Shown here piece by piece: positions 44,329-52,957 of a DNA stretch of 64,000 bases (its first letter is position 1; every line of letters begins with the position of its first letter). The stretch is from positions 1 to 64,000 of the forward strand of contig NZ_JAUSUI010000008.1 of assembly GCF_030813495.1 (NCBI RefSeq). Direction: 5' to 3'. The notes beneath the pieces are model-generated. The model searched no databases and was not told the origin of the DNA. It saw nothing but the letters and a program-made list of their open reading frames with translations. This stretch comes from Ancylobacter polymorphus (GTDB lineage: Bacteria; Pseudomonadota; Alphaproteobacteria; Rhizobiales; Xanthobacteraceae). The translations under genes were made by a program, and so were the position numbers.

Positions 44329-46262
44329 GCGGCTTGTGCGGCTTCCTCAGGCTGGACGGAGGCCCCGCATCCCTGGCCACGTTGCAGCGCCAAATGTCGG
44401 CGCTTGCTCATCGGGCCAAGCATGGAAAGGGGCACTTCTGTGCTGGCCCCTTGGCCCTGTCGCATCTCGCTACGCACGTGTTGCCTGAAGACCGGTCAGA
44501 TTCTCAACCCCTCGCCGATCACGAATGTGGAATCGTATTGGTCGCCGACATTCGCCTCGACAACCGGCAGGCATTGATCGGCGAACTCGACCTCGACGCC
44601 GAGGCGACACGATGGCCCGATAGCCACATATTGCTGAGCGCGTGGCGCCGCTGGGGCGAAGCCATGGTGGACCGGCTTTTGGGGGATTTCATCGTTATTG
44701 TCTGGGATCAGCGCAGCCGCAAGCTATTTCTCGCGCGGGACGCAACCGGACAACGCAATCTCTTTTTTTTCCATAACGAAGAGATTTTTGCTTTCGCCTC
44801 CGAGGTGAAGGGCCTGTGGCCGGTTGATGAAGTTCCCAAGCGCCTGAACGATCGTTTTTTTAGTCATCTATTGCTCCCCACTGCCGGCTATGCGCCGCTG
44901 GAAACTGCGTTTGCGTGTATTCGCGCCGTGCGTCCTGGAACGGTCAAAGTTATTCAGGCCGACGGACGCAGCCATGAGCGCCAGTTCTGGTCGGCGAAAC
45001 CCGATCCGGCCTGGGTTGGTCTCCGTGAGGCAGAGTATATTGAGGCCTATCGAGAGACGTTGAAGATCGCCGTTATTTGCCGCTTACGAAGCATTGGAAA
45101 TGCGGGCCTGTTCTTAAGTGGCGGGTTTGACAGTTCGTTGATTGCGGCAATCGGTGGCCCTCACCTCGCGGCTGAGCGGCGGAAACTGCAATGCTATTCC
45201 TATGCGCTGAATGGAGATGATAGGGGACTGCCGAGCCCTAATCTCCGTTGGATAGAATCCTGTAACAAGCACATCTCCGGACTGGATGTGCATTTCGTGA
45301 ATCCCGTAGGTAAAACGCCGCTCTCGGATTGGGTCACTGCCATTCATCAGGCAGACGGCCCCGTGCCGGGCTATCACTATTTGACAAGCCACATTCTTGA
45401 TGTTTCAGCGCAGGCCGGTGTTCGTGTTATTCTGGATGGGCATGGCGGTGATCTGACGCTTAATCCTTGCTCGCCCGCCGTCTATCTAAACCACTTGATT
45501 TGCACGGGCCGGTTGCTTCGCGCCTTGCGCGAGCTTCCAGCAATGGTGCGCGCCGGAGGCGTCACCTGGCGTCACGCCCTGCAGTCATGGATACTCGCCC
45601 CCTTTCTTCCCGACGCCCTGCGCCGGCAATGGCGCAATTTCCGAGGGCGCCCGAGCAGAGCTGGGGTCGGTATCTTGATGTCAGATGCACTTCAACAGAA
45701 TTTGGCTCAGGAGGGGATACAACAGGCAGATTTTCCACCATCTGGACGGTCATTCCGACCCGGCGATCGAGAAGACTACCATCGCCGTGTACTTGAGCGG
45801 CACCTCGGCAACGCCTCGGTCTTCCTGTCAAATGAGTCGGCGCACAGAGGCATGGACATCGCCCGCCCCTATATGGACAGACGGGTGGTGGAGTTGGGGC
45901 TGGCGATTCCCATCACGTTGCACTACCGCAATGGGATCAGCCGCCATTTGGGACGAAGCGCCTTTGGCGACGCTCTCCCGCCAGGGTTCCGGCGCGGCGA
46001 CAACCGCAAGGAAATCATGCCGCTCGATCATCACCGGCGTGTGCTATCAGCGCGCGCGGAGTTGCTGGCATTGGCGACGCATTGTGAGCAAAGGCAACGC
46101 CAGACGCACATGAATTTTAACCGGATCAGAATGCTGATGGCCCGCGCTTGCGGCGAGGCTCCGGAAGGTGAAGTCATCCGCGATGCGGCGAAGGCTGCCT
46201 ATGGCGTACTCATCGCAGCCTTTATCGATCACCATGATCAAAGCAATTACCGACCAGACTGA
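44325..46262 (+). CDS. asparagine-synthetase-like macrolactam cyclase (lasso C-like)
   Basis: Starting at the overlapping ATG, the 645-aa protein begins MSGLCGFLRLDGG. A glutaminase-like N-terminal domain (1-200) has Cys at position 5 instead of 2, as in lasso cyclases that do not use glutamine. The ATP-PPase domain carries LFLSGGFDSSLIAA (PP-loop) and LDGHGGDLTL. Such enzymes adenylate an Asp/Glu side chain and close the ring on the core N-terminus. It is the last gene of the operon. An IS66 relic starts about 55 bp past its stop, where a B2 or transporter gene would be expected. Confidence 0.88.
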   Translation: MSGLCGFLRLDGGPASLATLQRQMSALAHRAKHGKGHFCAGPLALSHLATHVLPEDRSDSQPLADHECGIVLVADIRLDNRQALIGELDLDAEATRWPDSHILLSAWRRWGEAMVDRLLGDFIVIVWDQRSRKLFLARDATGQRNLFFFHNEEIFAFASEVKGLWPVDEVPKRLNDRFFSHLLLPTAGYAPLETAFACIRAVRPGTVKVIQADGRSHERQFWSAKPDPAWVGLREAEYIEAYRETLKIAVICRLRSIGNAGLFLSGGFDSSLIAAIGGPHLAAERRKLQCYSYALNGDDRGLPSPNLRWIESCNKHISGLDVHFVNPVGKTPLSDWVTAIHQADGPVPGYHYLTSHILDVSAQAGVRVILDGHGGDLTLNPCSPAVYLNHLICTGRLLRALRELPAMVRAGGVTWRHALQSWILAPFLPDALRRQWRNFRGRPSRAGVGILMSDALQQNLAQEGIQQADFPPSGRSFRPGDREDYHRRVLERHLGNASVFLSNESAHRGMDIARPYMDRRVVELGLAIPITLHYRNGISRHLGRSAFGDALPPGFRRGDNRKEIMPLDHHRRVLSARAELLALATHCEQRQRQTHMNFNRIRMLMARACGEAPEGEVIRDAAKAAYGVLIAAFIDHHDQSNYRPD

Positions 46263-46317
46263 ATGGCCTGCTGCCGGCTCCGACGGCGCAGCCGGGCACC
46301 GGCCGTCACCGCTTCAC

Positions 46318-46700
46318 TCGTCGCCAAGCCTTCCGTCCCAGGGCGAAGCCGCGCAGCGCGCGTTCCGCCGCCTTGGTGGACAGGCAGGCACGGCCGTCAT
46401 CGAGGACGGTTGCAAAGCCGTTCCAGCGCCTGAGCATGCAGTCGATCGGCTTGGCAACCGACGCCGAGCGGGAGAGCGTGAGGCGCTGCCCGCCGAGCCT
46501 GGCGTGCCGGTCATCGACGAGAGGTCGGCTCCGCGCCTTCCGGGGCATCGCGACGCTCCGGCGCACTCAAGCCGCTGATCCCGCAAGGGCGGCAGGGGAA
46601 CGTCTCGCGAACGGTCTGGATCACCTTCCAGGATCGCGGCACGATCTCCAGGGGCCCGGTAACGTCCTGTGCGCGCGTCGCAGCTTCATCGAGCCGCAGC
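46318..46700 (-). mobile_element. IS66-family transposase remnant
   Basis: Two frames on the minus strand hold parts of IS66 TnpC. The zinc-finger region is GPLEIVPRSWKVIQTVRETF with CRPC (near 46600-46680). The C-terminal end is IDCMLRRWNGFATVLDDGRA and STKAAERALRGFALGRKAW (near 46330-46450). The central catalytic part is deleted. It marks a recombination point between the RiPP operon and the amidase operon. Confidence 0.8.
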
Positions 46701-46758
46701 AGGGATCGCTGGTCGGCGCCGGCACGACGACGCGCTGGAAACGCAGCGCCGCGCCCGA

Positions 46759-47682
46759 TCACGCCGCGAACTGGGCGAGGATCGCTTTGTCGACCTTGCA
46801 GATATAGGTGTATTTCGGGTTCACCACCTGGGTGCAGCGGGCCTCGGCGATCTGGCCGAGCAGCATGTAGCCCTCCGGCGCCGGGATGCCGTAGTCGTCC
46901 TCCAGCCAGTAGATCATCTCCTGGAAGGCGGTGCGCATCGCGTCCTCCAGCGGGCGGGCGCAGCCGAGCGTGCAGATATGCGTCGGCGTCTCGATGCGGG
47001 GGTGGGTGAGCCGCGCCGGCGCCGTCTCCAGCGTCACCCGCACGGTGAGCGTCGCCGCCACCTCGATGGCGCCCATGCCATTGGCCTCGCCATCGCCCTG
47101 CAGCGCGTGGCAGTCGCCGAGGAAGAGATGCGCCCCGTCATGGTTGACGCGGAACATCACCTTGTTGTCGGCGGTGATTTCCTGCACGTCGAGATTGCCG
47201 CCATGGGTGCCGTTGTCGACGGTCAGCACCGCGCCATGCACGGGGGCGACGCCGGCGACGCCGATCATCGGGCGCACCGGCAGCTTCACCTTGTCGCTCC
47301 AGTGGACGAGCCCGTGCTTTATCTCCACGACATGGGTCCGCAGGCCGAATTCCTTCTGCCGCACCCAGTCCGGGAACATGCCGATGCCGGGCCACAGCGC
47401 GGTGAAACCGAGCGTGTCCACCTCCATCTTCACGATCTCCAGCACCAGCATGTCGCCCGGCCTGGCGCCCGCGACCTCGATCGGCCCGGTGGCGCCGTTG
47501 ACGAAGGGCAGGGTCACGTCCGCCTCGGTCAGTTGCTGGCCGACATGGCGGATGGTGCCGTCATTGGCGTTGATGGCGCACTCCACCACGAAGGTCTCGC
47601 CGGGCGCGACGCGGGCGATGAAGGCGTCGGCGGCGGAGAGGGCGTATTTGATGTTGCCTTCTTTGGCGACACGCTGGGTCAT
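46759..47682 (-). CDS. acetamidase/formamidase family amidohydrolase
   Basis: Read from the ATG at 47682 (GGAG upstream), the 307-aa enzyme has FmdA/AmdA family marks: TLPFVNGATGPIEVAGARPG, the metal-site-like GLVHWSD and APVHGAVLTVDNGTHGGNLD, and the HLFLGDCHALQGDGE loop that lines the active site. It would hydrolyse a short amide (formamide, acetamide or similar) to ammonia plus an acid in the cytosol. It is the last gene of a leftward operon with an ABC importer, which presumably brings in its substrate. A second, different paralogue is at 57124. Confidence 0.92.
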   Translation of the reverse strand: MTQRVAKEGNIKYALSAADAFIARVAPGETFVVECAINANDGTIRHVGQQLTEADVTLPFVNGATGPIEVAGARPGDMLVLEIVKMEVDTLGFTALWPGIGMFPDWVRQKEFGLRTHVVEIKHGLVHWSDKVKLPVRPMIGVAGVAPVHGAVLTVDNGTHGGNLDVQEITADNKVMFRVNHDGAHLFLGDCHALQGDGEANGMGAIEVAATLTVRVTLETAPARLTHPRIETPTHICTLGCARPLEDAMRTAFQEMIYWLEDDYGIPAPEGYMLLGQIAEARCTQVVNPKYTYICKVDKAILAQFAA

Positions 47683-47717
47683 GGTCACTCCGTTGGGCAC
47701 TGGGGCAGGGGGGCGGT

Positions 47718-48569
47718 TCAGCCGAGGCGGCGCCAGGGCATGAGCCGCTTTTCCACCTTGCCGACGAGGAAGGTGAGGAGCAGGGCGAGGGCGATGGTGG
47801 CGACCAGCGCGGCGAACACTTTCGGGATGATGTAGAGCGAGCCGGCCTTGAAGATGGCGTGGCCGAGCCCTTCCGAGGACGACATGAACTCGCCGACAAT
47901 GGCGCCGATCAGCGCGAAGCCGACGGTGAGCTTCAGCCCGGCGAAAATGTCGGTGAGCGAGGCCGGCACCACCAGCTTCCGGAAGATCTGGAATTTCGAG
48001 GCGCCGAGCGTGCGCATCAGGTTGATCTGGTCCTCATCGACCCCGATGGCGCCCTTGTAGGAGGTGACCAGCGCCACGATCACCACGGAGAGCGTCGACA
48101 TGGCGATTTTCGACATCAGTCCGGTGCCGAACCAGATGATGATGATCGGCGCCAGCGCGATGATCGGGATCGAGCCGAGCGCGATGACGAAGGGCTCGAT
48201 GACGCGGGAGACGAAGCGCGAATACCACAGCGACAGGCCGATCAGCGTGCCGATGACATTGCCGACGGCAAAGCCCAGCAGCGTCTCAACCCCGGTGACA
48301 TAGGTGTCGCGCCACAGGCTGCCGTCGCTGGCCATGGTCACGAGGAAGCCGGCGATGGCGGAGGGCGAGCCGAACATGAAGGCCGCCTGCCGGTCGAAGG
48401 CGGTCATGTACTCCCAGAAGGCGATGAAGGCGGCGAGCAGGGCGAACTGGCTGAGGAGCACCAGCGCCGTGGCGCGCCGGCGGGCGCGCCGGTGGGCGGC
48501 GAGGCGCGCCGCCGCGCGGTCGTCCGTCGCGGGGGCATCCATGGGGATGAAGCGGGCGGATGCGTCCAT
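47718..48569 (-). CDS. ABC transporter permease, NitT/TauT type
   Basis: The ATG at 48569 follows AGGAGGAG; the product is 283 aa. Six or so membrane segments are evident, with the permease EAA-type loop TLGASKFQIFRKLVVPASLTD, as in SsuC/TauC/NrtB. It forms the channel of an importer with the ATPase and binding protein upstream. It sits 10 bp after the ATPase stop and 35 bp before the amidase start. Confidence 0.93.
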   Translation of the reverse strand: MDASARFIPMDAPATDDRAAARLAAHRRARRRATALVLLSQFALLAAFIAFWEYMTAFDRQAAFMFGSPSAIAGFLVTMASDGSLWRDTYVTGVETLLGFAVGNVIGTLIGLSLWYSRFVSRVIEPFVIALGSIPIIALAPIIIIWFGTGLMSKIAMSTLSVVIVALVTSYKGAIGVDEDQINLMRTLGASKFQIFRKLVVPASLTDIFAGLKLTVGFALIGAIVGEFMSSSEGLGHAIFKAGSLYIIPKVFAALVATIALALLLTFLVGKVEKRLMPWRRLG

Positions 48570-48579
48570 GCCGCTCCTC

Positions 48580-49401
48580 CTAGTTTCGCGCCACGTCGAG
48601 ATCGGCCCAGATGCGTCGGACATAATCGACGAATCCGGGGCTCTCGCGGGCGGCGATCATGTCGGTGCGGTCGCTGGCGAGGGCGATATCGTACACCGCC
48701 TTCACCCGCGTCGGGCGCTTCGAGAGCACGATGACGCGGTCGGCGATGGAGACCGCCTCCTCGATGTCATGGGTGATGAGCAGCACCGAGCGGCGGCTTT
48801 CGCGCACCAGCCGCGCCGTGTCGCTCTCGATCAGCAGTTTGGTCTGGAAATCGAGCGCGGCGAAGGGCTCGTCCAGCAGCAGCACGTCCGGCTCGTTCAC
48901 GAGGGTACGCGCGAGCGCCACACGCTGGCGCATGCCGCCGGACAGCGTGGTGGGGTAATGCTCGGCGAAACCATGCAGGCCGAGCTTGTCGAGCACCACA
49001 TGGCTGCGTTCCTCGGCGTCGGAGAGCGGCACGCCGCGTATCTCCAGCCCGAGCATGACGTTGCCCAGCGCCGTGCGCCAGGGCAGCAGCAAATCCTTCT
49101 GCAGCATGTAGCCGACGCCCGCGGGCTGGCCGGAAATCTCCCGGCCGTGCCAGCATATGCGCCCGGCATCGGCGGAGATGAGCCCGCACAGCGTGTTGAG
49201 CAGCGTGGTCTTGCCGCAGCCGGAGGGGCCGACAATGGCGACGATCTCGCCCTCGTTCAGGTTCAGCGACAGATCGCCGATGACGGGCACGATGCGCCCG
49301 TCCGCGTCGTAGCTCTTGGCCACGTGCTCGACGATGAGAGGCGGCGCGCCAGCCGGCGCGGCCGCCCCTCCCGCGACGGTGGGGGGGACCACCGCGCTCA
49401 C
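48580..49401 (-). CDS. ABC transporter ATP-binding protein, NitT/TauT type
   Basis: The GTG at 49401 overlaps the upstream stop (GTGA), so I prefer it to earlier in-frame codons; the product has 273 aa. Walker A GPSGCGKTT, Q-loop MLQKDLLLPWRT, signature LSGGMRQRVALA, Walker B VLLLDEPFAALD and the switch His in LLITHD are all present. It belongs to the SsuB/TauB/NrtD group and powers the importer. Confidence 0.94.
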   Translation of the reverse strand: MSAVVPPTVAGGAAAPAGAPPLIVEHVAKSYDADGRIVPVIGDLSLNLNEGEIVAIVGPSGCGKTTLLNTLCGLISADAGRICWHGREISGQPAGVGYMLQKDLLLPWRTALGNVMLGLEIRGVPLSDAEERSHVVLDKLGLHGFAEHYPTTLSGGMRQRVALARTLVNEPDVLLLDEPFAALDFQTKLLIESDTARLVRESRRSVLLITHDIEEAVSIADRVIVLSKRPTRVKAVYDIALASDRTDMIAARESPGFVDYVRRIWADLDVARN

Positions 49402-50420
49402 CCGAGCTGCTTGATGGCTTTCTCGGCGAAGGAATTGTCGATGATCTCGTCGAACTTCACCGTGCCCTTGATGTTGCCGAGATAGAGCTGCATGTCCATC
49501 AGATTGGCCCACTGGTCCGGCTTGGTGATCACCGACTGCGCCGGGATGAGATATTTCAGCTCGGCGTCGATCGCCTTGTCGACCACCTCGCCCGGCAGAT
49601 CGGGGAATTCCAGCCGCGCCACCTTCTTGGCGAAGGCGGGATCGGCATAGGTCATGCGCGAGGCTTGCTCGAAGGAGGTCACCAGCGCCTGCACCATGGC
49701 CGGATCCTTGGCGATGGTGGAGGGCAGCACCATGATGCCGGTGTTGCAGAACGGGCCGATATAGTTGGAGAAGTCGAACACCACCTTGGAGCCCTGCGCC
49801 TCGGCGGCGGCGACGCTCGGCTGATAGGCCACCGCCATGTCGGCCTGGCCGGCGAGCATGGCGCCGATCTCGGTGCCGGGACTGACCGGCACGATGGTGA
49901 CATCGGTGCCGAGCTTCATGCCGGCCTTTTCCACCATGCGCTTGGTGACGGAATAATTGGTGTTGGGCTCAGGGGAGGTCACCACCTTCTTGCCCTTCAG
50001 CGCCATCGGGTCGGTGAAGGGCTCCATGGTCTTCGACACGCCGAAATAATGCGCGCGCTGCACCACCGTGCCGACCACCACGCCGGGGCCGCCATTCTCG
50101 CGCGAGATCTGCGCCATGGTGGCGTCGCCAATGGCGAAATCGGCGGAGCCGCCGAGCACGGCGGCGAAGGTCTGGGTGTCGCCGCCGGCGGCGGAGACCT
50201 TCATGTCGAGGCCGTTCTTCTCGAAAATGCCGGCGTGCATGCCGACATAGAGATTAATGTAGCCGAGGTTGTGCACCGCCTCGCTGAAATTCACCGTCTT
50301 GAGCGCCGCCGCGCTGGCGCGCCCGCCGAGATAGGGCGCGGCGATGAGGCCGCCGCCGATCAGGGCCGAGGTCTTGAGGAAGCCGCGACGATTGAAGCCG
50401 TCGGTTGTAATCCGGGACAT
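49398..50420 (-). CDS. ABC transporter substrate-binding protein, NMT1/TauA type
   Basis: The 340-aa protein begins with a twin-arginine signal (NRRGFLKTSALIGGGLIAAP, cleaved near ASA). The mature part fits NMT1/THI5-like binding proteins: LGYINLYVGMHAGIFEKNGL, GSADFAIGDATMAQISRENG, and VVTSPEPNTNYSVTKRMVEK. It is the first gene of the leftward amide operon. The ligand is unknown; the terminal amidase suggests an amide or a related nitrogen compound. Confidence 0.93.
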   Translation of the reverse strand: MSRITTDGFNRRGFLKTSALIGGGLIAAPYLGGRASAAALKTVNFSEAVHNLGYINLYVGMHAGIFEKNGLDMKVSAAGGDTQTFAAVLGGSADFAIGDATMAQISRENGGPGVVVGTVVQRAHYFGVSKTMEPFTDPMALKGKKVVTSPEPNTNYSVTKRMVEKAGMKLGTDVTIVPVSPGTEIGAMLAGQADMAVAYQPSVAAAEAQGSKVVFDFSNYIGPFCNTGIMVLPSTIAKDPAMVQALVTSFEQASRMTYADPAFAKKVARLEFPDLPGEVVDKAIDAELKYLIPAQSVITKPDQWANLMDMQLYLGNIKGTVKFDEIIDNSFAEKAIKQLG

Positions 50421-50694
50421 GGGTTGCTCTCCACCGTGCTGAATGCCGCATGAGCCTCGGCGGAAAGGAAAAGACCGGGTGCAGCATGGCGCAAGCGCAA
50501 ATAGAGCGCAGTAATCTGCCGCGAGGGGCGGCAGGATTTCCGTGTGTCACCGAAAGCAGCGCTCTGGCGATGCTGTCGCATCATTCGCGGGCCGCGCCGC
50601 GCACACGAGGCCGGCGGAATGATTATTTCCACCGCGCGGCCCGGATCATTCTGTCAGTTTTGCCATTTGGCGCGCCTAAACAACCGGCAGCGCC

Positions 50695-51090
50695 TCAGCG
50701 CGTGACGCGGACCGAGGCGAAACGGCCGACGACCGAGCCGCCGCAGCGCTCCGCCGCCAGCATCGAGGCGCGATGGGGCGGCATCGCGCCGGCCGGCAAA
50801 GGGAGGCGGCCGGGACGGTGGGGCCGCTCGCCGGGCGGCTCGGTGCGCTCGGGCGCGTGCAACTGCTGCGACAGGTTCGACACCAGCGCCCGCAGCCGGC
50901 GGTTCTCGGCTTCCAGTTCCTTCATCTGCATCACCGCCGGCGCGCTCAGCCCGCCGAAGCGGCGGCGCCAGCGGTAGAAGGTGCGCAGCGAGACCTGGGC
51001 GGTGCGGCAGATCTCATCCACCGGCACGCCGGCATTCGCCTCCTGGATCAGGTGGATGATCTCGCTTTCGGTGAACTGCGAACGTCGCAT
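50695..51090 (-). CDS. solitary IS3-type OrfA-like HTH protein
   Basis: Read from the ATG at 51090, the protein has 131 aa. MRRSQFTESEIIHLIQEANA, VPVDEICRTAQVSLRTFYRW and MKELEAENRRLRALVSNLSQ form the HTH and leucine zipper of IS3-family OrfA. No OrfB or inverted repeat is visible. The C-terminal 55 residues are Pro/Arg-rich and unlike OrfA. It may be an IS relic or a captured DNA-binding protein placed between two divergent amide operons. Confidence 0.7.
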   Translation of the reverse strand: MRRSQFTESEIIHLIQEANAGVPVDEICRTAQVSLRTFYRWRRRFGGLSAPAVMQMKELEAENRRLRALVSNLSQQLHAPERTEPPGERPHRPGRLPLPAGAMPPHRASMLAAERCGGSVVGRFASVRVTR

Positions 51091-51493
51091 CGGATCGTCC
51101 TCATGAATGTTGACGGATCGAACGGTCGAACCTGTCCCCACACCCCTAGCCGGTCATCTGGCGCGGCGGCCGTCAGCCGCACATCAGATAAGCATGCGCT
51201 TAATATGAGCACAGTACCGCGTCTCGCCCCGCGCGGCGACCGAAATCCTGCGCCGCGTCACCGCCGGGCCCGGTTGCTTGGCCGCATGGGATGGTGCGGG
51301 CGGTTCTCGCCCCGGCCCGCGCGGTGGCGGGCGGGGAGAGGCGCGCGCCCGCAAGTGGCAATCCTGCCAGAAACGGCGCGAGGGCAGGCCCGGTGCCGCG
51401 CCATTGGGCAGGGCTGAACATTATATGAAGTTGCGCCGGGACGGGGGTTCAACAGAATTCGCGGCATCTTCCGCTCATCGAGGTGTCCGTCCC
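51091..51493. other. promoter-side region of the Urt-type operon
   Basis: No gene is supported in this 403-bp gap. An A/T-rich patch at 51183-51225 (TTAATATGAGC) may be a promoter. I looked for a -24/-12 sigma-54 site, which such nitrogen operons often use, and found no convincing match. Confidence 0.4.
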
Positions 51494-52744
51494 ATGGTCA
51501 AGTTCTCGCGGCGTTCCTTCCTGCAGGCGAGTGGCGTTGCGGCCGCCGGCCTCGCCTCTCCCCTCGCCATGCCGGCCTATCTGCGCAGCGCCCGCGCCGC
51601 CGGCCCGGTGAAGCTCGGCTGCCTGTTCTCCTCCTCCGGCACCATGGCCAATCTCGAAGGCCGGCTGAACTATGTGGTGAAGATGGCGGCCGACGAGATC
51701 AACGCCAAGGGCGGCGTCAACGGCTCGACCATCGAGGTGCTGGTGTCGGATCCCGCCTCCGACTGGCCGCTCTACGCCCAGTCCGCCAAGCAGATGCTGC
51801 AGCAGGAGAAGGTCGCGGCGCTGTTCGGCTGCTGGACCTCGGTGTCGCGCAAGACCGTGCTGCCGGTGGTCGAGCAGGAGAATGGGCTGCTCTACTACCC
51901 CCTGCATTTCGAGGGCGACGAGAATTCCAAGAACGTCGTCTATGTGAACTCGCCCCCGGCCAGTTCGGTGCTGCCGGCGGTGGATTATCTGATGGGCGAT
52001 GAGGGCGTCTCGGCCAAGCGCTTCTTCATGCTCGGCTCGGACTATGTGTGGCCGCGCACCATCAACAAGCAGCTCAAGGGCTACTTCAAATCCAAGGGCA
52101 TCAAGGAGAGCGCGTGGAAGGAGGAATATGTCCCCTTCGGCTTCTCCAACTTCCAGACGCTGGTCAACCAGATCCGCGCTTTCGCCGATGAGGGCGGCGG
52201 CCAGCCGGTGGTCATCCTTACCGTGGTCGGCAATTCGATTCCGGATTTCATGCGCGAATTCGCCAATCAGGGCATTCTCGCCACCGACATTCCGGTGCTC
52301 GGCCTCGACATGGTGGAGGCCGATCTCGAAGGTCTGGACACCGCCAAGCTGGTCGGCCACCTCAATTGCTGGGCCTATCTGCAGAACGCCAAGGGCCCGG
52401 CCAATGAGGCGTTCCTGAAGAACTGGGCCGCCTATGTGAAGGCCAAGAACGTGCCCTTCTCCGGTACGGTGTCGATCGACCCGATGGTGTCGGCCTATGA
52501 CTCGGTGCATCTGTGGGCGATGGCGGCGGCGAAGGCCGGTTCCTTCGACGTGCCGGAAGTCTCCAAGGCGTTCGCGGGCCTGACCTTCGACTGCCCGTCG
52601 GGCTACAAGATCTCGATGACGGGCGAGAACAATTATGTCGCCCGCGGCGTGTTCATCGGCTCGGTCAACGACAAGCAGGGTTTCGACATTCTCTGGCAGT
52701 CCAAGGACACGCCGAAGCCCGTGCCGTTCAGCCCCTATGGCTGA
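51494..52744 (+). CDS. Urt/Fmd-type ABC substrate-binding protein
   Basis: The 416-aa protein starts at the ATG at 51494 with a Tat signal (KFSRRSFLQASGVAAAGL). The mature protein matches UrtA/FmdD: KLGCLFSSSGTMANLEG, INAKGGVNGSTIEVLVSDPA, ALFGCWTSVSRKTVLPVVEQ and GDENSKNVVYVN. UrtA binds urea and FmdD binds short-chain amides. Because the operon ends in a formamidase-like gene, an amide is the likelier ligand. It is exported folded to the periplasm. Confidence 0.9.
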   Translation: MVKFSRRSFLQASGVAAAGLASPLAMPAYLRSARAAGPVKLGCLFSSSGTMANLEGRLNYVVKMAADEINAKGGVNGSTIEVLVSDPASDWPLYAQSAKQMLQQEKVAALFGCWTSVSRKTVLPVVEQENGLLYYPLHFEGDENSKNVVYVNSPPASSVLPAVDYLMGDEGVSAKRFFMLGSDYVWPRTINKQLKGYFKSKGIKESAWKEEYVPFGFSNFQTLVNQIRAFADEGGGQPVVILTVVGNSIPDFMREFANQGILATDIPVLGLDMVEADLEGLDTAKLVGHLNCWAYLQNAKGPANEAFLKNWAAYVKAKNVPFSGTVSIDPMVSAYDSVHLWAMAAAKAGSFDVPEVSKAFAGLTFDCPSGYKISMTGENNYVARGVFIGSVNDKQGFDILWQSKDTPKPVPFSPYG

Positions 52745-52758
52745 GTGAACCGGTACGC

Positions 52759-52854
52759 CGTCATCCCGGCCGCAGCCGGAGGCGGAGAGCCGGAATCGCG
52801 TTCCGTCTTCTTGGGCCGATCCCGGATATGGCCTTCGGCCATTCCGGGATGACG
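52759..52854. repeat. REP-like palindromic intergenic repeat
   Basis: CGTCATCCCGG (52759-52769) and its exact inverse CCGGGATGACG (52844-52854) bound a 96-bp imperfect palindrome. The type is common between genes of Hyphomicrobiales. It lies between the binding-protein and permease genes and may lower downstream expression or stabilise the 5' mRNA. Confidence 0.75.
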
Positions 52855-52957
52855 CCGGGCCGAGACGGTGTCTCCGCCTTTCACCGGCCGCCTTTCGTCC
52901 CTGCCTTTTCACCCGCCGCACATGGTCTTCCACCCTCCGTGCGGCCTTGAGTTCCCG

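Noticed and set aside
51091-51493. Sigma-54 promoter for the Urt-type operon
   Set aside because: TGGCA and TGC elements near 51356 do not have the required GG-N10-GC spacing.
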